From the NCBI GenBank assembly GCA_947372225.1, contig CANBSV010000022.1:1-31970 (forward strand): a stretch of 31,970 nucleotides of DNA, given 5' to 3'. Positions within the stretch are counted from its first letter, which is position 1, and every line of letters begins with the position of its first letter. The translations under genes were made by a program, and so were the position numbers. This document shows, one piece after another, positions 16,462 through 23,345 of this stretch. The notes below the pieces were generated by a model. The model saw only the letters and a list, made by a program, of their open reading frames with translations. It was not told where the DNA came from and did no database searches. The DNA comes from Burkholderiales bacterium (GTDB lineage Bacteria > Pseudomonadota > Gammaproteobacteria > Burkholderiales > Burkholderiaceae_C).

Positions 16462-17199
16462 TCAGAACTCCATGTCGAACTCTTCCATGTCGTCTTTTTC
16501 GAGGCGTGCCGCGGCAACCCAGGCCTGCATCTCGGGCATGGCCATGATGCTCTGGCAGTAGAGGGCGCTGGTCCGGTCGAGCTTGACGTGATACGTGAGA
16601 AATCGCGTGGCCACCGGCGCGTACATCGCGTCGGCGATGCAAGGCTTGGCACCGAACAGGAACGGGCCACCGTAGCGGCCGATGCAGTCTTGCCAGATGG
16701 CGACGATGCGCTCGATGTCGCCGAGGGCACGCGCCCAGACCTTGTGGCCGGGAAAGTCACCCTTGAGGTTCATCGGCAGGGCCGAACGCAAGCTGCTGAA
16801 GCCCGAATGCATCTCGCCGCAGATGGCGCGGCAGTGCGCTCGGGCCGCAGGATCGGCGGGCAGCAGGCCGGCGTCCGGCTTGATCTCGTTGAGGTACTCG
16901 CCGATGGCCAGGGTGTCCCACACCTTGATGTCGCCATGCGTCAAACAAGGCACCAGAATCGAGGGGGACAGCAGCAGGATTTCCTTGCGGGCGCTGGCGT
17001 CGTCAATCGACACCATCACCTCGTCGAAAGTCAGGCGGGCGAGCTTGGCCATGAGCCAACCGCGCAACGACCACGACGAATAGGTCTTGCTGCTCAGTGT
17101 GATGCTGGCTTCGGCGCGCGCCTTGACCGGCCTCGGTGCCGCGCGCTTGGCGGACGGCGCAGTGCTGCTGCGCGGGCGGGTCTTGAGGGCAGTGGCCAT
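16462..17199 (-). CDS. Glutathione S-transferase family protein with basic N-terminal extension
   Basis: A 245-residue protein. The thioredoxin-like GST domain starts only at about residue 33 (ITLSSKTYSSWSLRGWL) and includes the cis-Pro loop in SILVPCL (83-84) and the glutathione-contact WDTLAIGEYL. An all-helical C-terminal domain follows (about 115-232). Before it lie about 30 residues rich in Ala, Lys, Arg and Pro, and the protein ends in an acidic tail (LEKDDMEEFDMEF). ATG 17199 is supported by GGAGA 8 to 9 nt upstream; no ATG or GTG nearer the domain is in frame, so the extension seems real. Substrate unknown. It is divergent from the PHB depolymerase gene across 110 nt. Confidence 0.85.
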   Translation of the reverse strand: MATALKTRPRSSTAPSAKRAAPRPVKARAEASITLSSKTYSSWSLRGWLMAKLARLTFDEVMVSIDDASARKEILLLSPSILVPCLTHGDIKVWDTLAIGEYLNEIKPDAGLLPADPAARAHCRAICGEMHSGFSSLRSALPMNLKGDFPGHKVWARALGDIERIVAIWQDCIGRYGGPFLFGAKPCIADAMYAPVATRFLTYHVKLDRTSALYCQSIMAMPEMQAWVAAARLEKDDMEEFDMEF

Positions 17200-17309
17200 G
17201 GATGTGTCTCCGACGCTTTTCAATGGTGGAAGGGATCGCAAGCGCTGTGCCAATGCGGGTTGACCAGTAGGCGCCGAAGCGCTGGCGCAGGAGTTGCAAG
17301 AGAGAGCGT

Positions 17310-18581
17310 ATGCCTAAATCCTGGGGACAGTGGATGATGTACGAGGCCTATCAGGCGCAAGCCGATCTGCTGTGGCCGGTGCGCAACCTCACCAAGGCGC
17401 TCCTGCCCGCGCTGAAAGACGAGAGTCACGCCTGGAGCCACTGGGAACCCACGCGCAAGCTGGCCGCGGCCTGGGAGGTGTTCGGCCTGAGCGAGATCAC
17501 TCATCAACGGCGCCCCTTCGGCATCGACCAAGTCACCGTGACCGGCGCCGCTGAGCCGGTGACCATCACCGAAGTCGCCGCGCACACCACGCCATTTGCC
17601 ACGCTGCTGCACTTCAAGAAGGCAGGCGCTGCACGCAAGACCAACCCCAAGGTTCTGATCGTGGCCCCCATGTCGGGGCATTTCGCAACCCTGCTGCGCG
17701 AAACCGTGCGCACCATGTTGGCCGACCACGATGTGTACATCACCGACTGGCACAACGCGCGCGACGTGCCGCTGTCGGCAGGCCGCTTCGGGCTCGACGA
17801 ATACACCGAGCACATCATGGATTTCCTGGCGGTGATGGGCCCGGGCTCGCACCTGATGGCGATTTGCCAGCCGTGCGTGTCGGCGTTGGCCGCCACCGCG
17901 CTGATGTCCGAAGACCGTCACCCGGCCACGCCGGCCAGCCTGACGTTGATGGCCGGCCCCATCGATTGCCGCATCAGCCCGACATCGGTCAACCAGCTGG
18001 CTGTGACCAAGCCCATCGAATGGTTCGAATCGAACCTGATCGGGCGTGTGCCGTGGCGCTATCCCGGTGCGGCACGCCGCGTCTATCCGGGCTTCGTCCA
18101 GCTGGCCGCATTCATGAGCATGAACAAGGACCGGCACGTCAACTCCTTCAAGGAGATGTACCAACTGCTGCAGGCCCACGAACCCGAAGGCCTCGAAAAG
18201 GTCGAATTCACACGCACGTTTTATGAAGAGTATTTCGCCGTCGCCGATCTGCCGGCAGAGTTCTATCTTGAGACGGTGAAGTCGGTGTTTCAGGAGTACG
18301 ACTTGCCCAAGGGCACGCTGAAATTCCGTGATCGTGTGGTCAAGCCGGCTGCCATCCGGCGCACCGCGCTGCTCACCGTGGAAGGCGAGCGCGACGATAT
18401 CTGCTCGGTAGGCCAGACGCTGGCAGCGCACGACCTTTGCAGCGGTCTGCGCGACTACCTCAAGACCCACTACGTGCAAGCTGGCGTGGGCCACTACGGC
18501 GTGTTCAGCGGACGTCGCTGGAACCAGCACATCTACCCCGTGGTGCGCGAATCCATCCACACGGCGCAGGCCTCGATCTGA
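17310..18581 (+). CDS. phaZ: Intracellular polyhydroxybutyrate depolymerase
   Basis: A 423-residue alpha/beta-hydrolase that mobilises stored native PHB granules in the cytoplasm; there is no signal peptide. It matches the Ralstonia PhaZa1 type (about 419 residues), which uses a cysteine in place of the usual lipase-box serine. Here the nucleophile is Cys186 in MAICQPCVSALAA, with acid Asp362 or Asp363 (GERDDI) and His395 (GVGHYGVFSG). The conserved YITDWHNARDVP and AGPIDCRISPT segments also fit. ATG 17310 is preceded by a purine-rich AGAGAG at about 5 nt. The assignment implies the organism makes PHB; no synthase or phasin gene is in the window. It is convergent with aroC. Confidence 0.92.
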   Translation: MPKSWGQWMMYEAYQAQADLLWPVRNLTKALLPALKDESHAWSHWEPTRKLAAAWEVFGLSEITHQRRPFGIDQVTVTGAAEPVTITEVAAHTTPFATLLHFKKAGAARKTNPKVLIVAPMSGHFATLLRETVRTMLADHDVYITDWHNARDVPLSAGRFGLDEYTEHIMDFLAVMGPGSHLMAICQPCVSALAATALMSEDRHPATPASLTLMAGPIDCRISPTSVNQLAVTKPIEWFESNLIGRVPWRYPGAARRVYPGFVQLAAFMSMNKDRHVNSFKEMYQLLQAHEPEGLEKVEFTRTFYEEYFAVADLPAEFYLETVKSVFQEYDLPKGTLKFRDRVVKPAAIRRTALLTVEGERDDICSVGQTLAAHDLCSGLRDYLKTHYVQAGVGHYGVFSGRRWNQHIYPVVRESIHTAQASI

Positions 18582-18587
18582 GCGGGT

Positions 18588-18614
18588 GCTGCGGCGCCTG
18601 AGGTGCGCCGCAGC
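18588..18614. terminator. Perfect 10-bp hairpin between convergent phaZ and aroC
   Basis: GCTGCGGCGC (18588-18597) and GCGCCGCAGC (18605-18614) are exact reverse complements around a 7-nt loop (CTGAGGT). The stem lies 7 nt past the phaZ stop and 12 nt beyond the aroC stop. There is no T tract on either strand, so a bidirectional GC-rich terminator is inferred. Confidence 0.65.
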
Positions 18615-18625
18615 GTGCAGTCTCC

Positions 18626-19729
18626 TCAGCGTGGCTGAGCCGCTGCGATGCGCGGCGTGGCTACCGACACATCGCCGCATTGCGCGCGGTGGCGCAAGGC
18701 GTGGTCCATCAGCACCAACGCGAGCATGGCCTCGGCGATGGGCGTGGCACGGATGCCCACACATGGGTCGTGGCGGCCGAAGGTTTCCACAGTGGCTGGC
18801 TGACCGTCGAGATCGATGGACGGGCGCGGGCTGCGTATCGAGCTGGTGGGCTTGATGGCAATGGCCACGGTGATGTCCTGACCTGTGGAAATGCCACCGA
18901 GCACACCGCCGGCGTTGTTGCCGGCAAACCCGTCGGGTGCGAGCGCGTCGCCGTGGGTGGTGCCGCGCTGGGCCGTGCTGGCAAAGCCGGCGCCGATTTC
19001 CACGCCCTTGACCGCATTGATGCCCATCATCGCGTGCGCGATGTCGGCATCGAGCTTGTCGAACAACGGCTCGCCCCAGCCCACCGGCACGCCGCGCGCG
19101 GCCACCTCGATGCGCGCACCGCACGAATCGCCGGCCTTGCGCAAATCGTCCATGTAGGCCTCGAGGCGCGCGATGTCGCTGACGTTGGCCGCGAAGAACG
19201 GGTTGTTCGGAATGTGGTCAAGCGACTCGAACGGAATCGCAATCTCGCCAAGGTGCGACATGTGTCCCACGAAGCTGATGCCGTGATGCTCGCGCAGCCA
19301 CTTCCTGGCCACCGCCGCTGCGCCGACCATGGGTGCGGTCATGCGCGCCGATGAGCGTCCGCCGCCGCGCGGATCGCGCAGCCCGTACTTGTGCCAGTAG
19401 GTGTAGTCGGCGTGACCAGGCCGGAAGGTCTGGGCGATGTTGCCGTAATCCTTGCTGCGCTGGTCGGTATTGCGAATCAGCAGGCAGATCGGCGTGCCGG
19501 TGGTCCGACCCTCGTACACACCCGACAGGATCTCGACCGTGTCGGGCTCGTTGCGCTGGGTGACGTGACGGCTGGTGCCCGGTCGGCGACGGTCCAGTTC
19601 GGGCTGGATGTCAGCCTCGCTCAGCAGCATCCCGGGCGGGCAACCATCGATCACGCAACCGATGGCCGGGCCGTGCGATTCGCCGAAATTGGTGACGCAA
19701 AACAGATGACCGAGGGTGCTGCCGGACAT
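18626..19729 (-). CDS. aroC: Chorismate synthase
   Basis: Last enzyme of the shikimate pathway: it converts 5-enolpyruvylshikimate-3-phosphate to chorismate and needs reduced FMN. It has 367 residues, the normal length. Signature segments are present: FGESHGPAIGCVIDGCPPG with His19, RPGHADYTYWHKYG with His106, GGGRSSAR (122-129), and the Asn-Asn-Ala-Gly-Gly stretch near residue 270. After SSAR the usual Glu found in enteric enzymes is Met130; hydrophobic residues there are, from memory, seen in related Burkholderiales. ATG 19729 matches the expected N-terminus. It lies 87 nt downstream of the CBS-domain gene on the same strand and may share its transcript. Confidence 0.97.
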   Translation of the reverse strand: MSGSTLGHLFCVTNFGESHGPAIGCVIDGCPPGMLLSEADIQPELDRRRPGTSRHVTQRNEPDTVEILSGVYEGRTTGTPICLLIRNTDQRSKDYGNIAQTFRPGHADYTYWHKYGLRDPRGGGRSSARMTAPMVGAAAVARKWLREHHGISFVGHMSHLGEIAIPFESLDHIPNNPFFAANVSDIARLEAYMDDLRKAGDSCGARIEVAARGVPVGWGEPLFDKLDADIAHAMMGINAVKGVEIGAGFASTAQRGTTHGDALAPDGFAGNNAGGVLGGISTGQDITVAIAIKPTSSIRSPRPSIDLDGQPATVETFGRHDPCVGIRATPIAEAMLALVLMDHALRHRAQCGDVSVATPRIAAAQPR

Positions 19730-19816
19730 GGCTGTGGGCTTTCAGGAAACGAACGGATCAGAACGGGGCGTGGGCAGCCGCGCTTTGAGTGCGAAGCTGC
19801 GACGAACCTCAACGGC

Positions 19817-20299
19817 TCAGGAGGCGGGAGCTTCCTTGGCGGCAGCCGCTTCGCCTTGCGGCTGGTTGGCAGGCCAGTCTCGGATGTAGGCCTTGAGCAT
19901 GCGATTTTCGAAGTCCTGTGCATCGACCACGGCCTTGGCGACGTCGTAAAACGAGATCACGCCCATCAGCGTGCGCTGGCTCATGATGGGCAGATAGCGC
20001 GCGTGGTGCACGAGCATCATGCGACGCACCTCGTCGATGGCGGTGTCGGGCGTGCACGTCAGAGGATGATCGTCCATGACGGCACGAACGCTCATCTCGC
20101 CCACGCTGCCACCATTGCGCACCACGGCCTGAATGACCTCGCGAAATGACAGCACGCCGACCAGATCGCCATGCTCCATCACCACCAGCGAGCCGATGTC
20201 CTTCTCGGCCATGGTGTGCAAGGCCTCCGACAGCAAGGTGTCGGGCTTGACGGTGTAGAGCGTTCCGCCCTTGGCGGCCAGGATCTGGGTGACATTCAT
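19817..20299 (-). CDS. Twin CBS-domain protein
   Basis: A 160-residue protein made almost entirely of two CBS domains (about 8-65 and 72-130), with typical strands GSLVVMEHGDLVGVLSFREV and YLPIMSQRTLMGVISFYDV. Such stand-alone pairs bind adenosine nucleotides and act as energy sensors, but the partner cannot be told. ATG 20299 is supported by AGGAGAT at 20305-20311, 5 nt upstream, and by the family N-terminus MNVTQIL; longer in-frame starts up to 20410 would run over this site. The next gene on the strand is aroC, and the YihY-family gene ends 121 nt upstream. Confidence 0.92.
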   Translation of the reverse strand: MNVTQILAAKGGTLYTVKPDTLLSEALHTMAEKDIGSLVVMEHGDLVGVLSFREVIQAVVRNGGSVGEMSVRAVMDDHPLTCTPDTAIDEVRRMMLVHHARYLPIMSQRTLMGVISFYDVAKAVVDAQDFENRMLKAYIRDWPANQPQGEAAAAKEAPAS

Positions 20300-20333
20300 G
20301 GGGGATCTCCTCATGCGAACTGGGTAACGGAGC

Positions 20334-20339
20334 AATATA
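20334..20339 (-). promoter_or_regulatory. Possible -10 element for the CBS-domain gene
   Basis: The minus strand reads TATATT here, about 35 nt upstream of the CBS-domain start codon, in a locally AT-rich patch of an otherwise GC-rich region. No good -35 hexamer is seen 16 to 18 nt upstream, so this is only a weak promoter candidate. Confidence 0.25.
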
Positions 20340-20420
20340 GACGCAAAGGCCTGCCTCGACGCTGAGCTGGGCCTCGGCGTATCGGCTTTGCCACGCCTTC
20401 GGCACATCAAAGCAGCATAT

Positions 20421-21668
20421 TCATCGAACGATCAGGTCGCGCACCGTCATGAGGTCAAAGTGGGCCCGGCGCCAGAACGCGGCGAGCAAGGGCGAAGGAT
20501 TGAGCAGGCAGGCGGCCAGCAGTGGTTGCGCCGGGGTCTGCTGCGGATCGCACAGCAGCACGTGGCGTGCAGCACCGGACTCCTCAAGCCGCCCCACCCA
20601 GTCGAGCGCCACCAGCGCATCGATGGCGGGTTCGACGTGCAGTGGATCGGTGTGGAGCGCGTCGGCCAGCTGATGGGAGTCAAGCCCGCGTTCGGGTGTG
20701 CCGCGAGCGGCGTCCAGCGCACGCAGGACCTCGACCGTCAATTCGAATCGATGGCCCGGCAAGTGGCCACGGGGCATGAGGCGCAAGCGTAACGTGGGTG
20801 CATAGGCCGCGATCACCGCACCGAGCAAGACGATGACCCAGCCCAGATAGAGCCAGACCAGAAAGATGGGCACCGTGGCGAAGGCTCCATAAATGGTCGA
20901 GTAGGTCGGCACCTGATGCAAGTACCAGCCGAGCAACCGCTTGGCCAGATCGAACCCCAGCGCCACGAAGAAACCGCCGGCCAGCGCATGTGCCCAACGC
21001 ACATGGGTGTTGGGCACATGACGGAACAACGCGGCCATCCCCAGCCACTGCAGCGTGAACTCCACCGCCAGCAGCAGCACGCTCACCCCGCCGGGCACCG
21101 CGCTGACGAAGCCGCGTGAGGCGGAAATCAGGTACGACGTGATGCTCATGCTCACACCCAGCAGCAGTGGCCCTAGAGTCGCGGCAGCCCAGTAGACCAG
21201 CACGCGCTGCGCGATGGGCCGGGCTGTGCGCACGCGCCAGATGGCGTTGAGCGTGCGGTCGATGGTGAGCATCAACGTCAGCGCGGTGCCCACCAGCACG
21301 ATCAGGCCGACTGCACCGAGCTGCTTGGCCTTGCCCGAAAACTGCGTGAGCGATGCCAGCACAGGCTTGGCGATCCCAGGGGGCACCAGCGCTTGCATGA
21401 GGTACTTCTCGAGGTCGTCCTGGAACGTCGCGAACATCGGAAATGCGGAGAAGATGGCCAGCATCACGGTGAACAGCGGCACCACCGAGATCAGTGTGGT
21501 GAAAGTCAGGCTGCCGGCGGTGAGGCCGAGATGGTCCTCTCGAAAGCGCTGCCTCAGCGTGCGTGCAGTGTCGATCCAGGGCCAGGTTCGAAGCACGACC
21601 AGGGCCTCTGCGAGGCGCCCGCGCCATGCCTCGAGTCGGGAACCGCTGATACGGGGGGGTGCATCCAT
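20421..21668 (-). CDS. YihY/BrkB family inner-membrane protein
   Basis: A 415-residue integral membrane protein of the YihY/virulence factor BrkB family, whose molecular function is unsettled (an earlier RNase BN label came from a misassignment). The core shows the expected pattern: the LTAGSLTFTTLISVVPLFTV segment (about 50-70), then five further hydrophobic segments to about residue 300, with PNTHVRWAHALAGGFFVALGF and YGAFATVPIFLVWLYLGWV as family blocks. The last 120 residues are soluble and helical and may form a winged-helix-like domain. ATG 21668 is at the tip of an inverted repeat shared with the divergent DUF2069 gene, whose start is only 20 nt away. Confidence 0.9.
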   Translation of the reverse strand: MDAPPRISGSRLEAWRGRLAEALVVLRTWPWIDTARTLRQRFREDHLGLTAGSLTFTTLISVVPLFTVMLAIFSAFPMFATFQDDLEKYLMQALVPPGIAKPVLASLTQFSGKAKQLGAVGLIVLVGTALTLMLTIDRTLNAIWRVRTARPIAQRVLVYWAAATLGPLLLGVSMSITSYLISASRGFVSAVPGGVSVLLLAVEFTLQWLGMAALFRHVPNTHVRWAHALAGGFFVALGFDLAKRLLGWYLHQVPTYSTIYGAFATVPIFLVWLYLGWVIVLLGAVIAAYAPTLRLRLMPRGHLPGHRFELTVEVLRALDAARGTPERGLDSHQLADALHTDPLHVEPAIDALVALDWVGRLEESGAARHVLLCDPQQTPAQPLLAACLLNPSPLLAAFWRRAHFDLMTVRDLIVR

Positions 21669-21691
21669 CGCTGGCTATGATGCCAGCGATG
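21666..21691. repeat. Perfect inverted repeat spanning two divergent start codons
   Basis: CATCGCTGGC (21666-21675) and GCCAGCGATG (21682-21691) are exact reverse complements around TATGAT. The outermost three bases of each arm are the start codons of the two divergent genes: the YihY-family gene on the minus strand and the DUF2069 gene on the plus strand. Either mRNA would carry the whole hairpin in its leader, next to its start codon. Confidence 0.7.
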
Positions 21692-22132
21692 AACCTCCCT
21701 TCTCAGCCCCACACGTCCACGGCGGACACAGCGTCTGCGTCGCCCGACGACTTGCTCACCCCCCCCTCCCCGCCCATGGTGACCTGGACGCGCGCTGTCG
21801 CAGTCGGCAGCCTGCTCGGGCTGATTGTTCTGGGGCTGGCCTGGGAACTGGTGCTGGCCCCCACAGGCAACCGCACGCTGGTGCTCAAGGTGCTGCCACT
21901 GGCCGTTCCGCTGATCGGTCTGCTGAAAAACCGCATGTACACCTACCGCTGGGTGAGCCTCATGGTCTGGCTCTATTTCATCGAAGGCGTGATCCGTGCG
22001 AGCGGCGACCGAGGCCTGAGCGCTGTGCTGGCCGGTGTGGAGATCGCTCTGTGCGTGAGCCTGTTTGCCGCCTGTGCGGTGCATGTGCGATGGCGACTTT
22101 ACAAAGCCCACGCCGTCGCCACGTCAGCCTGA
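21689..22132 (+). CDS. DUF2069 family small membrane protein
   Basis: A 147-residue protein with a Pro/Ser/Thr-rich N-terminus of about 30 residues and four hydrophobic segments (about 38-56, 67-82, 88-104 and 112-130). The order and the LLKNRMYTYRWVSLMVWLYFIEG block fit the DUF2069 family of unknown function. In-frame starts at GTG 21659 and at ATG 21677, 21680 and 21689 are possible; 21689 gives the family-like N-terminus and coincides with the inverted-repeat arm. No ribosome binding site is evident. The 3' 155 nt overlap the antisense end of the DUF1178 reading frame. Confidence 0.75.
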   Translation: MNLPSQPHTSTADTASASPDDLLTPPSPPMVTWTRAVAVGSLLGLIVLGLAWELVLAPTGNRTLVLKVLPLAVPLIGLLKNRMYTYRWVSLMVWLYFIEGVIRASGDRGLSAVLAGVEIALCVSLFAACAVHVRWRLYKAHAVATSA

Positions 22133-22673
22133 CAGGGCTATACTGAAGCGGGCCCTTCATCGCGGCAGGCAAAGGCAAAGCAGCGACTTCGATGCCTTCC
22201 TCGCGCAGCGACAGGGCTTCGACGGGCGTGGCCTGACCGCGGATCGGTCGCTCCCGGATTTCGCCGTAGTGCATGCGGCGTGCCTCCTCGGCAAAGTGTG
22301 GCCCGACGTCATCGGTGTGCTTGATCACATGCTGCACGGCCTGGATCCACGCCGCCTGCAGGTCGTGCTGATCAACTTGGGGCGGGCTGGCGGCCTGGCT
22401 GTCGGAGGGCATGCCCGGGCCGCTGCCGACCAGGCCGCTCGGTTCATGGCTGGATGAGCCCTGAGCAGCACGGGCGGAGTCGCGAGCACCGGTTGTCGAG
22501 CGCGAAGCCGACGAGATCACATGTGGCGCCGATGGCAGGCGCTGCACTTGCGTGTCACCACACAACGGGCAAGCAATCAGTTTTTTCTCGACCTGCGCCA
22601 GGTAATCGGCCTCGGATCCGAACCAACCTTCAAAGCGGTGCTGTGCCGCGCAGCACAGGTTCAAGACCTTCAT
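21978..22673 (-). CDS. DUF1178 family protein with abnormal C-terminal read-through
   Basis: The first 177 residues form a DUF1178 protein: MKVLNLCCAAQHRFEGWFGS, a CPLC zinc-ribbon-like pair (35-38), a low-complexity middle, and HYGEIRERPIRGQAT toward the end, closing with LPLPAAMKGPLQ. Family members normally stop at about this point. Here the frame continues for 54 more residues of Arg-rich sequence that lie antisense to the DUF2069 gene. The bases after the last family codon read CAG TATAGC; without one TA the frame would stop at TAG. A TA gain, or a sequencing error, is the simplest reading. The gene begins 6 nt after the NUDIX gene and is probably cotranscribed with it. Function unknown. 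Confidence 0.8.
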   Translation of the reverse strand: MKVLNLCCAAQHRFEGWFGSEADYLAQVEKKLIACPLCGDTQVQRLPSAPHVISSASRSTTGARDSARAAQGSSSHEPSGLVGSGPGMPSDSQAASPPQVDQHDLQAAWIQAVQHVIKHTDDVGPHFAEEARRMHYGEIRERPIRGQATPVEALSLREEGIEVAALPLPAAMKGPLQYSPVRLTWRRRGLCKVAIAHAPHRRQTGSRTERSPHRPAQRSGLGRRSHGSRLR

Positions 22674-22679
22674 GGCGGA

Positions 22680-23321
22680 TCAAGCTCCCGCCGGAAGCAG
22701 CGGCTCAGGAGTGGTCCAGATCACGCTCCAGCGGCCTTCGCGCCAATGGCGCAGCCACAGCAAGCCGACCAGGGTCTTGACGTCGGTGAGCGACCCGTCA
22801 TGGGCAGCGCCTTCCAGCGACTCCAGCGTGGCCACGTCGACGTCCACAAACTCACCCACGTCAAGCGCGGTGGGGCCCGGAGTCAAGCCGCGCGCGAACC
22901 AGACCTCAATGCCCTCGGTCGAATAGGCGATGGCGTTGTGCAAGATGCCTGCACGCGCCCATTCGGCGGCACGGTAGCCGGTTTCCTCGGCGAGTTCGCG
23001 CATGGCACATTCGAGCGGGGGCTCACCGGTTTCGAGTTTGCCGGCCGGAAACTCGAGCATCACCCGAGCGACGGGATAGCGGTATTGCCGCTCGACGATC
23101 AAGCGGCCGTCGTCGAGGATGGGCACGATCATCACGGCACCCGGATGGACGATGTACTCGCGGTGGGCGGTGCTCCCGTCGGGCAATCTCACCTGATCTC
23201 GGCGCACATCGAGAAAACGCCCGCGATAGACCTGCTGAGACTCGACGAAGGTCTCGCGCAAGTGCGCATCCACCGATGAGTTGGCGTCGGGATCCAGCGG
23301 GCGGTCGTCGCGCGACCTCAC
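22680..23321 (-). CDS. NUDIX hydrolase, ADP-ribose pyrophosphatase type
   Basis: A 213-residue protein with a complete Nudix box at 94-116 (GKLETGE, then REL-AEETGY), which binds the catalytic metal ions. The preceding VARVMLEFPAG and following ILHNAIAYSTEGIEVWFARGL fit ADP-ribose pyrophosphatases, which split ADP-ribose to AMP and ribose 5-phosphate. No ATG is available near the expected N-terminus, and GTG 23321 has no convincing ribosome binding site; GTG at residue 17 is an alternative. It starts 24 nt after the nuoN stop and ends 6 nt before the DUF1178 gene, so it is probably at the tail of the nuo transcript. Confidence 0.9.
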   Translation of the reverse strand: MRSRDDRPLDPDANSSVDAHLRETFVESQQVYRGRFLDVRRDQVRLPDGSTAHREYIVHPGAVMIVPILDDGRLIVERQYRYPVARVMLEFPAGKLETGEPPLECAMRELAEETGYRAAEWARAGILHNAIAYSTEGIEVWFARGLTPGPTALDVGEFVDVDVATLESLEGAAHDGSLTDVKTLVGLLWLRHWREGRWSVIWTTPEPLLPAGA

Positions 23322-23345
23322 CAGAACGCCCTCATGGAACCATGA

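Noticed and set aside
17220..19124. 634-codon open frame antisense to phaZ and overlapping aroC
   Set aside because: It crosses two well-supported genes and the terminator hairpin; the protein is low in recognisable structure and typical of a shadow frame.
19730..19816. Terminator or promoter between the CBS-domain gene and aroC
   Set aside because: No stem of useful length and no clear -10/-35 pair could be found.
22133..22142. Frameshift within DUF1178 that would make it a pseudogene
   Set aside because: The family domain itself is complete up to its normal end; only the stop appears lost, so it is kept as a gene.
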